Positions 1 to 5,092 of a stretch of DNA of 6,565 nt are shown one piece after another. A model generated the notes under the pieces. That model made no database searches and had not been told where the DNA came from. It was given only the letters and a program-made list of their open reading frames with translations. This stretch comes from an uncultured Atopobium sp. (GTDB taxonomy: Bacteria; Actinomycetota; Coriobacteriia; Coriobacteriales; Atopobiaceae): NCBI GenBank assembly GCA_947252455.1, contig CAMXVQ010000047.1, forward strand, positions 1 through 6,565, written 5' to 3'. The position numbers and the translations under genes are program-made. Every line of letters starts with the position of its first letter. Positions within the stretch are counted from its first letter, which is position 1.

Positions 1-32
1 GTTCATACACCTGGATTTGAAGTAACTTTATT

Positions 33-40
33 AAAGGAGG
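33..40 (+). promoter_or_regulatory. Strong Shine-Dalgarno site of hpf
   Basis: AAAGGAGG lies 4 nt before the ATG at 45. It is a near-perfect match to the 16S anti-Shine-Dalgarno and fixes the start of hpf. The promoter of hpf must lie mostly outside the window, because only 32 nt remain upstream and no convincing -35/-10 pair is visible there. Confidence 0.85.
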
Positions 41-44
41 AATC

Positions 45-623
45 ATGACAGACATTAAAATTTCCGGTCGTAAGGTTTCCGTAAGTGACGCGTTGCGCGA
101 TCATGTGCAACTTAAAGTAGGAGATGCGCTTAAGGTCTTTGATATTACGCCGATGACCTGTGATGTTGTTCTTCGTGTAGATAAAAATCATTCAAATCCT
201 GATCGTAAAACCTGCGAAGTTACCGTTTATGTGCGTAATAATGTAGTTCGTGTTGAAGCAAGTTCAGAAGATATGTATGCCGCTATTGACGCTGCAAGCG
301 ACAAAGTTACTAGGCAGTTGCGCAAATATAAAACACGTATTATTGATCGCAAACAACGCTCTCAAGCGCCTGCACCAGCGCCAGCTAAGGATCTGTCAGA
401 CTTAATTGACGAGGTTGCCGATGACGACATGCTGGTTCGTGAGAAGTATATTGATCTTCATCCTATGACCGAAGAAGAAGCGCTTGTACAAACGGATTTA
501 ATTGGTCATGACTTTTATGTGTTTGAAAATGCAACAACTGGGTTAATTAATGTTGTTTATCATCGTCATAACGGTGGATACGGTATTATTAAACCTAAAC
601 TTGAAACAGAAGATGGCGAGTAG
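45..623 (+). CDS. hpf: Long-form ribosome hibernation promoting factor (HPF/RaiA family)
   Basis: This 192-residue cytoplasmic protein binds 30S subunits and drives formation of inactive 100S ribosome dimers in stationary phase or stress. Residues 1-100 form the RaiA/YfiA-type ribosome-binding domain (start MTDIKISGRK, then the basic stretch RQLRKYKTR at 90-98). An Ala/Pro linker follows (PAPAPA, about 109-114), then the HPF C-terminal dimerisation domain at about 128-186. That domain carries the family hallmarks VREKYIDLHPM, EEAL, LIGHDFYVF, INVVYHR and YGIIKPK. Two-domain architecture and length match long HPF of Firmicutes and Actinobacteria, not the roughly 95-residue short form of Gammaproteobacteria. 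The start is fixed by the strong Shine-Dalgarno at 33-40. No clear intrinsic terminator follows, so read-through to the DegV gene is possible. Long HPF often neighbours secA in other genomes; secA does not follow here. Confidence 0.95.
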   Translation: MTDIKISGRKVSVSDALRDHVQLKVGDALKVFDITPMTCDVVLRVDKNHSNPDRKTCEVTVYVRNNVVRVEASSEDMYAAIDAASDKVTRQLRKYKTRIIDRKQRSQAPAPAPAKDLSDLIDEVADDDMLVREKYIDLHPMTEEEALVQTDLIGHDFYVFENATTGLINVVYHRHNGGYGIIKPKLETEDGE

Positions 624-711
624 TTGTATTCATAGAGCGCATGCGTGCGGTTGCATTTCATAATCACATGTGTTAAAACTGCGCCATCTTAACCGTTTGT
701 GAGGATTGATT

Positions 712-1746
712 ATGGATACAAACCAGTATAGCTCGATGGATGAACAGACAAAATTCGCCGACGTTCAAAGCAGTAAGCAGGATTATCCGTGTCGGAATAA
801 CATTCATATTATTGTGGATTCTACCTCGGATTTTTCGCCAGCTATTATTAAGCGCTTGGGTTTGGAAGTCATTCCGTTTACCTACATTGATGAGGCAGGC
901 ATAGAGCACATGGATGACATGTGGCAAACTATGTCTGCCCACGATTTTTATGAGTGCATGAGAAAAAATCCTAAGATGCACTTTTCTACAACGGCAGTAA
1001 CTCCTGGTAGATACTATGAGTATTTTGAACGCTGTGCTCAAAAGGGAACGCCAACGCTGTATTTATGCCTGTCGAGTGGATTGTCGTCTTCGATTGAATC
1101 GGCACGCCGTGCGCAAGCAATGATTAAAGAAAAATTCCCTGATTTTGAGCTTTACGTGCTTAACAATCGTTGTGATTCAGCAGCAGGGGAGTTGCTTGCT
1201 ATTGAGGTTGCTCATCAAGCATCGCTGGGTTTAACTGCTCAAGAAGTATATGAATGGGCGCGCGATGCTCGTTATTTCCTGCAGGGATTCTTTACGCTTG
1301 AAAACTTTGATGCACTTGCAGCTGGAGGAAGAATTCCTCCAGCGGCGGCGAGTGTGGGCGGAAAGCTTAATATTAAACCGGTGCTTTCGTATGATCTTAA
1401 CGGTGCGCTTACCTTGCGCGGAATGTGTCGTGGTCGTAAAAAAGCACTCAAAGCTATGATTCAGGCATTTGAAGCAGGATATGCAAAAGATACATCATTG
1501 CCGCTTGCGATTGTTTCAACCGATGCCGAAAAAGATGCCGATTGGCTTGAAAAAGAAATCAGAAAAGTTAAAGGTTGCGAGCGCGTAACTATTATCCGCT
1601 CTCAAGTGTCGCCTATTTTAGGCTCACATGTTGGGCCAGGCATGGTTGCTATGGTTTATTGGGGTACAGACAGAAGGTGCGAACAGTCTTTAACCGATAA
1701 AATCGCGCAAAAAATCAAGAGAACTATGGGCGGAGCAGTTTCGTAG
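712..1746 (+). CDS. DegV family protein (fatty-acid binding)
   Basis: The protein has 344 residues from the ATG at 712. DegV/FakB-type proteins bind a fatty acid and, in characterised Firmicutes, present it to the kinase FakA for phosphorylation and use in phospholipid synthesis. Visible family blocks are: IIVDSTSDFS at 33-42; the ligand-pocket segment STTAVTPGRY at 92-101 (the TSQPSP-like region); SSGLSSSIESA at 121-131; FTLENFDAL..GGRIP at 194-209 leading to LNIKPVL at 219-225; GRKKAL at 241-246; and GSHVGPGM at 304-311. The roughly 30 residues before the domain are polar and not family-typical; the family is usually about 280 residues. I prefer ATG 712 because GAGG (701-704) sits 7 nt upstream. 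An in-frame TTG at 706 would be only 1 nt from that site, and an in-frame ATG at 736 is a weaker alternative. No fakA-like kinase lies in the window, so assignment as FakB is by family only. Confidence 0.92.
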   Translation: MDTNQYSSMDEQTKFADVQSSKQDYPCRNNIHIIVDSTSDFSPAIIKRLGLEVIPFTYIDEAGIEHMDDMWQTMSAHDFYECMRKNPKMHFSTTAVTPGRYYEYFERCAQKGTPTLYLCLSSGLSSSIESARRAQAMIKEKFPDFELYVLNNRCDSAAGELLAIEVAHQASLGLTAQEVYEWARDARYFLQGFFTLENFDALAAGGRIPPAAASVGGKLNIKPVLSYDLNGALTLRGMCRGRKKALKAMIQAFEAGYAKDTSLPLAIVSTDAEKDADWLEKEIRKVKGCERVTIIRSQVSPILGSHVGPGMVAMVYWGTDRRCEQSLTDKIAQKIKRTMGGAVS

Positions 1747-1812
1747 TCAGCCTCAGACGCGCATTTTGGTATATCGTACACATCTGTTTTCTTACTAAGG
1801 ATTGATTCATCT

Positions 1813-2934
1813 ATGAAGCAACGTATTACAACCGTGGCGTGGATCGGCACTGGAATTATGGGTGCACCTATGGCGCACCATCTTCTTCGTGCAGGATATC
1901 ACCTGATTGTGCATTCGCATACTAAACAAAAGGCTCAAGCGCTCATTCAAGCAGGTGCACAGTGGGCAGAAGATGTTGCTTGCGCAGTGCGTCATGCTGA
2001 CGCTGTATGCACTATGCTTGGCTATCCGCAAGATGTTGAAGATGTTTATCTTACGCAGACGGGCATTTTGCAAAACGTTGCTAAAGATACCTGGATTATC
2101 GACTTTACCACGTCATCTCCGCTGCTTGCTCAAGAAATTCATCAGGCAGCGGCTCTTAAGCATTGCGTTGCATTTGATTGTCCGGTAACAGGAGGCGAAA
2201 CAGGAGCAAAAACAGCTCATCTTACCGCCCTTATCGGAGCTCGTGAACAAGATATTTTGCCTGTTGTTCCTTTGATTTCTGCTTTTGCAAGCAAGCGATT
2301 TTACTTTAATGAAGCTGGAAAAGCGCAGGTTGCAAAACTTTGTAATCAGGTTTCTCTTGCTTCTTGTATGGTTGGTTATGCAGATGCCCTTGCGCTTGCT
2401 AAGCAATCTGGTTTAGATACTGCGCAGGTTATTGATATGATTTCATCGGGCATGGGTTCTTCGCGTGCGCTTTGTGAGCTGGCTCCTAAGTCTTGTGATG
2501 GTGATTATAAGCCTGGCTTTATGGTTGCCCACATGAAAAAAGATTTATCACTTGCTCTTGAACATGCTCAAGAGGTTGAGGTTTCATTACCTGGTGCGGA
2601 TACCGCGTATAACCTCTACGATATGCTTTGCGATATTGGAGGAAAACGTCTGGGAACTCAGGCAATCTCTTTGCTCTATGAAGACGAAGCACAAGGTGTT
2701 GCGGCAGGACTTGATTGGTCGGCATATCAAAAGGATTTGTATGTAGACAGCGAACAAGAATCACCATCGTCTGCTCAATCGTCTGCTGATACGCATGAGC
2801 CGAAGTCTTGCGTGCAAGATCAAGACACCAGAGATGCTGCTTCATCTTATACGAGCGGCCAAGAGGAATCTGCTGATTCATCCGATGACGCGCGCAGCGA
2901 TATGCAGGGTCTTTTGGACAATTGGATGAAATAA
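1813..2934 (+). CDS. 3-hydroxyisobutyrate dehydrogenase / tartronate semialdehyde reductase-family oxidoreductase with acidic C-terminal tail
   Basis: This 373-residue protein belongs to the beta-hydroxyacid dehydrogenase family, which reversibly reduces small aldehyde or keto acids with NAD(P)H. The N-terminal Rossmann fold shows GTGIMG (12-17). The substrate motif is DCPVTGGE (122-129), with Thr126 where many members have Ser. The catalytic Lys is K175 in AKLCNQ, with N178 nearby, and the helical domain carries KKDLSLAL (242-249). Strand 2 ends HSHTKQ without an acidic residue, which hints at NADPH rather than NADH (inference). The family core ends near residue 305. Beyond it, about 60 residues are rich in Ser, Asp, Glu and Gln and look disordered, finishing with a short helix-like end (LLDNWMK). 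That tail is unusual for the family. The Shine-Dalgarno AAGGA at 1797-1801 is 11 nt from ATG, slightly long. The substrate cannot be read from sequence. The next gene starts 9 nt after the stop, so the two are probably co-translated. Confidence 0.9.
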   Translation: MKQRITTVAWIGTGIMGAPMAHHLLRAGYHLIVHSHTKQKAQALIQAGAQWAEDVACAVRHADAVCTMLGYPQDVEDVYLTQTGILQNVAKDTWIIDFTTSSPLLAQEIHQAAALKHCVAFDCPVTGGETGAKTAHLTALIGAREQDILPVVPLISAFASKRFYFNEAGKAQVAKLCNQVSLASCMVGYADALALAKQSGLDTAQVIDMISSGMGSSRALCELAPKSCDGDYKPGFMVAHMKKDLSLALEHAQEVEVSLPGADTAYNLYDMLCDIGGKRLGTQAISLLYEDEAQGVAAGLDWSAYQKDLYVDSEQESPSSAQSSADTHEPKSCVQDQDTRDAASSYTSGQEESADSSDDARSDMQGLLDNWMK

Positions 2935-2943
2935 GGATACGGT

Positions 2944-3375
2944 ATGCCAACATTTAATTTTGCTTCTTTTGGTGTGGCGCTTATAGCGGTGCTTATGCTT
3001 TTGTTTGGTATGGTACTTGGTACAAAAATTGGATCCGAACTTGCCAAAAACTGTATAAATCATAAAGATTATTGGATAGCACATCTTAAAATCCTGGTAA
3101 TGGGTGTTTTGATATCCGCTTTTGTGTGTTGGTTAAACCTTATTGTGTTGGCGGGCATTCCTATTGGCGCTATGGCAAGTGCTATCACGGTGCTCAAAAT
3201 GGATTTTGGCGAGAGCGTGGGCGTTTGGAAATTTCACGACAAGTTCTTTCGCGTTAATAAAGATCATGTGCAGCGCGGAAAAACCAAGCAAAGCCGTCGT
3301 CGTGCGGAAGAGGTGCGTCGTTCTTTGCGCGATAATACCGATGTTCCCGAATATATAAGCGTAAGCGATAAGTAG
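2944..3375 (+). CDS. Small integral membrane protein of unknown function with basic cytoplasmic tail
   Basis: I do not recognise a named family for this 143-residue protein. Hydrophobic segments at about residues 8-28 and 47-70, with a further Gly/Ala-rich apolar stretch at 71-85 (GIPIGAMASAI), suggest two or three membrane passes. A soluble tail of about 55 residues follows. It is strongly basic at 111-129 (RGKTKQSRRR then AEEVRRSLR) and should face the cytoplasm by the positive-inside rule. The Shine-Dalgarno AAGGA (2933-2937) overlaps the stop codon of the dehydrogenase gene and lies 6 nt before ATG, so the two genes form a coupled pair. There is no signal-peptidase site or catalytic motif. 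The basic tail next to the acidic tail of its neighbour is notable, but any interaction is speculation. Confidence 0.8.
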   Translation: MPTFNFASFGVALIAVLMLLFGMVLGTKIGSELAKNCINHKDYWIAHLKILVMGVLISAFVCWLNLIVLAGIPIGAMASAITVLKMDFGESVGVWKFHDKFFRVNKDHVQRGKTKQSRRRAEEVRRSLRDNTDVPEYISVSDK

Positions 3376-3400
3376 TAAGTACATAAGCGTGAACAATAAG
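3355..3400 (+). repeat. Imperfect short tandem duplication at the 3' end of the membrane protein gene
   Basis: ATAAGCGTAAGCGATAAG at 3355-3372 recurs as ATAAGCGTGAACAATAAG at 3383-3400, 28 bp further on, with 15 of 18 positions identical. The first copy encodes the last residues before the TAG stop at 3373. The second is untranslated and in another frame, because 28 is not a multiple of 3. It looks like an old slip duplication with no evident role. Confidence 0.5.
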
Positions 3401-3499
3401 CAGGCGCACCTTTTAAACGAGCTCACAAATATATACTTCGTAAAATTTATAAATACTGTTGTCCTTACAAACACGGCGTTAATTATGCTGTCCATACGA

Positions 3500-3515
3500 T
3501 ATAATTACATGTAAT
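3500..3515 (+). promoter_or_regulatory. Candidate -10 box and overlapping 12-bp palindrome upstream of the NYN gene
   Basis: A perfect TATAAT sits at 3500-3505. Overlapping it, ATTACATGTAAT at 3504-3515 is a perfect 12-bp palindrome covering the expected transcription start near 3511-3513. No good -35 is seen 16-18 nt upstream (CGTTAA/GTTAAT), so the promoter may be weak or activator-dependent. The palindrome is well placed to be a repressor operator. The intergenic region 3376-3617 has no gene and no convincing terminator for the upstream membrane protein gene. Confidence 0.45.
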
Positions 3516-3519
3516 ATGC

Positions 3520-3599
3520 GATGTGTCTGATATTTATTTTTGCGTGTCAGCAGAGTATTAACAGGTATTTTATAGCTTTTACGTATATACAGACACGTC
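3520..3599 (+). other. Possible structured 5' leader of the NYN-LOTUS gene
   Basis: GATGTGTCTG at 3520-3529 can pair with CAGACACGTC at 3590-3599, giving 10 bp with one G-U and a 60-nt loop. A second copy of the left-arm core, CGTGTC at 3543-3548, can pair with GACACG at 3592-3597 and would compete for the same right arm. The right arm ends 5 nt before the Shine-Dalgarno. This is pairing by eye only and may be chance in AT-rich sequence. Confidence 0.3.
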
Positions 3600-3603
3600 T
3601 TAC

Positions 3604-3620
3604 AGAAAGGGTACTATTTG
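3604..3620 (+). promoter_or_regulatory. Shine-Dalgarno and TTG start of the NYN-LOTUS gene
   Basis: AGAAAGG at 3604-3610 lies 7 nt before TTG at 3618-3620. The frame is open upstream only back to a TAG at 3573-3575, with no ATG or GTG in that interval, and the NYN core begins eight residues after the TTG. This makes TTG the most plausible start. Confidence 0.75.
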
Positions 3621-4400
3621 AGTGACATCAATCAACGATCAATAGCTGTTTTTATTGATTACGAAAATTTTGCGGCTGGGGCAGGCGCATCAAAAAATAA
3701 AACGTCTTTGCACGGTAAGCGCGCGCAGCCAAACATGAAATGCGTGTTTAGCAGGCTTGTTGATAAAGGCCGTATTACCTTAAAACGTGCTTATTGCGAC
3801 TGGCAGCGTTTTAAGCAAGATGTTACGCCTCTGCATGAGTTGGGTATCGAGCTTATAGAGATTCCCGATCGTTCGTCTACAGGCAAGAATTCTGCTGATA
3901 TTCGTTTGGCTGTTGACGCAACAGAGATGTGCCTTACCAAAGATCATATCGATACATTTGTGATTCTTTCGGGTGATTCAGATTTTTCGCCTTTGGTATC
4001 AAAATTAAAAGAATTTGGAAAAACCGTTATTGGAATAGGCGCAAAACCTATTACCAGCTCGCTTTTGGTTGAAGTTTGCGATGAGTTTATCTTTTACGAA
4101 GACATTTTATCGCAGGCTGGAATTCCCGAGTTTAAAGACATTGTACCTGCCGAAAAACACCCCTGCTATCAGCTTTTGCTCGAAACAATTGACGCCCTTC
4201 AGCATGAAAACGATTCGGCTATTTTTGCTTCGCACTTAAAAATAACCATGATTCGTAAGTGTCCTCAATTTTCAGAGAGAAGCTATGGCTATAGGTGCTT
4301 TTCGGCTTTGTTGGAAGAAGCTGCAAAGCTGCAGCTTATTACCATTCATAATGATGAGAAAAAAGGTTCTGTTATGATAGACGGCTTTTCAGAACGCTAA
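3618..4400 (+). CDS. NYN domain (PIN-like) putative ribonuclease with C-terminal LOTUS/OST-HTH domain
   Basis: This 260-residue protein is predicted to be a cytoplasmic, metal-dependent RNA nuclease. The N-terminal NYN domain (about 8-160) shows the acidic signature: FIDYENF (12-18, Asp14 and Asn17), a central ADIRLAVDA (93-101, Asp94 and Asp100) and SGDSDFSPLV (118-127, Asp120 and Asp122). These match the metal-binding set of LabA/MARF1-type NYN nucleases. Residues about 180-258 resemble a LOTUS/OST-HTH module: a helix (YQLLLETIDAL), then SHLKITMIRKCPQFSERSYGYRCFSALLEEA, shown here only to mark the PQF..YGY..F..LLEEA pattern, and a final strand pair. LOTUS domains bind RNA or protein partners. 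The NYN-LOTUS combination is known in bacteria and in animal MARF1, but physiological targets of the bacterial forms are largely unknown. The gene starts at TTG, after a long leader, and is followed 13 nt later by a HEAT-repeat gene in an apparent operon. All key acidic residues are present, so activity is likely. Confidence 0.88.
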   Translation: MSDINQRSIAVFIDYENFAAGAGASKNKTSLHGKRAQPNMKCVFSRLVDKGRITLKRAYCDWQRFKQDVTPLHELGIELIEIPDRSSTGKNSADIRLAVDATEMCLTKDHIDTFVILSGDSDFSPLVSKLKEFGKTVIGIGAKPITSSLLVEVCDEFIFYEDILSQAGIPEFKDIVPAEKHPCYQLLLETIDALQHENDSAIFASHLKITMIRKCPQFSERSYGYRCFSALLEEAAKLQLITIHNDEKKGSVMIDGFSER

Positions 4401-4413
4401 GAGAGGAGTTGTT

Positions 4414-4992
4414 ATGGAAGAGATAGATTATACAAAAATTCCTTTGGAAAATTTGGTCACGGGCCTGCGCAGCACGCGTCGTCGTGAACGTCAAGATTGT
4501 GCTCATGAGCTGGTTTCGCGTTGCTCACAAAATCCTGAGGCAGCGCTTGAGCACATACGCCCCCTACAAAAAGCGCTTACCTGCACCGAGGCGCAAACGC
4601 GCTGGGAAGTGCTTAATGCTTTGGCTGTACTTGCTCCCTATGATGTTAAGGCTGTGGGAAAGTCGTTTAGAGATGCAGAGACTTGCTTGTTTGACGATGA
4701 GTCGGCATCTGTACGTTTAGCGGCGTGTAGATTTTTAGTTGCCTATGGCAGCCAAACTGAGAAAAATTCTGATAAATCATGGGCCGTCTTGGATGAGTTT
4801 ATCCAGTGTTACCACGGCGACCCTGAATATCGCGATATTTTAAAGATGATGCTAACGTTTGCGCAGGCACATATTTCTCGTAAAACGCGCACCGCCATGA
4901 AGAAGCGTTTTGAATTTGATGCGCATAATTCAGATGGTTATATAAATAAGTTTTCCGTTGAAATTATTGAGGAGTTAAAAAAAGAGGAATAA
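4414..4992 (+). CDS. HEAT-repeat (alpha-solenoid) protein of unknown function
   Basis: This 192-residue soluble protein has no signal peptide or membrane segment. Helix pairs of HEAT/ARM style can be seen at about 11-37 (LENLVTGL then RQDCAHELVSRC), 47-75 (LQKAL then RWEVLNALAVLAP) and 87-112 (ETCLFDDESASV then RLAACRFLVAYG). The third has the typical D..VR..A...L pattern. A fourth, weaker helical unit covers about 122-152, and the end is charged (IIEELKKEE). HEAT proteins are usually binding scaffolds, and no catalytic residues are evident. A strong Shine-Dalgarno (GAGAGGAG, 4401-4408) follows directly after the stop of the NYN-LOTUS gene and lies 5 nt before ATG. The close spacing suggests the two products work together, perhaps with this one as adaptor (inference). 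A short helix at the start is rich in Arg (TRRRERQ, 21-27). Confidence 0.78.
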   Translation: MEEIDYTKIPLENLVTGLRSTRRRERQDCAHELVSRCSQNPEAALEHIRPLQKALTCTEAQTRWEVLNALAVLAPYDVKAVGKSFRDAETCLFDDESASVRLAACRFLVAYGSQTEKNSDKSWAVLDEFIQCYHGDPEYRDILKMMLTFAQAHISRKTRTAMKKRFEFDAHNSDGYINKFSVEIIEELKKEE

Positions 4993-4998
4993 GATTTA

Positions 4999-5028
4999 TT
5001 GTAAGCAATTTTAACGTTACACTAAGAT
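4999..5028 (+). promoter_or_regulatory. Candidate promoter of the SurA-like gene
   Basis: TTGTAA (4999-5004) and TAAGAT (5023-5028) are separated by 18 nt and match the sigma70 consensus at 4 of 6 positions each. Predicted transcription would begin near 5035, just before the TGCAT repeats and hairpin. There is no strong terminator between the HEAT gene and this point, so read-through from the NYN operon is also possible. Confidence 0.35.
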
Positions 5029-5029
5029 G

Positions 5030-5074
5030 TGCATAACAGTTGCATAGATCAGTTGCATGGTTAACTCCATGCAA
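5030..5074 (+). repeat. TGCAT direct repeats and 8-bp inverted repeat in the leader of the SurA-like gene
   Basis: TTGCATGG (5053-5060) and CCATGCAA (5067-5074) form a perfect 8-bp inverted repeat around the 6-nt spacer TTAACT. AGTTGCAT also occurs twice as a direct repeat (5038-5045 and 5051-5058), and TGCAT occurs a third time at 5030-5034. The block lies between the candidate promoter and the Shine-Dalgarno at 5080-5084. There is no T-tract after the hairpin on + and none in the right place on -, so it is not an intrinsic terminator. An operator or an mRNA leader hairpin fits better. Confidence 0.55.
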
Positions 5075-5079
5075 AAATC

Positions 5080-5092
5080 GGAGGTTTTTATG
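5080..5092 (+). promoter_or_regulatory. Shine-Dalgarno that sets the SurA-like start
   Basis: GGAGG at 5080-5084 sits 5 nt before ATG 5090. In-frame ATGs further upstream, at 5057 and 5069, have no Shine-Dalgarno and lie within the inverted repeat. The 5090 start is therefore chosen over the longer frame. Confidence 0.8.

Noticed and set aside
706..711. TTG start at 706 for the DegV protein
   Set aside because: It lies 1 nt from the GAGG Shine-Dalgarno, too close. ATG 712 has the normal 7-nt spacing and costs only two residues.
2519..2953. 144-codon minus-strand open frame opposite the dehydrogenase gene
   Set aside because: It is a mirror of the real coding frame, with no ribosome site or family motif and atypical composition.
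3133..3495. 120-codon open frame on the minus strand
   Set aside because: It overlaps the membrane protein gene on the + strand, which has a good Shine-Dalgarno and coherent hydrophobic segments. The minus-strand product is Cys/His/Phe-rich with no recognisable motif.
4999..5014. ATTG-TAAG-CAAT followed by TTTT after the HEAT gene as a terminator
   Set aside because: The stem is only 4 bp and AT-rich, too weak to be called an intrinsic terminator.
5057..5089. Longer N-terminus for the SurA-like protein starting at ATG 5057
   Set aside because: No Shine-Dalgarno precedes it and it would place the inverted repeat inside the gene. The GGAGG at 5080-5084 is correctly spaced for ATG 5090.
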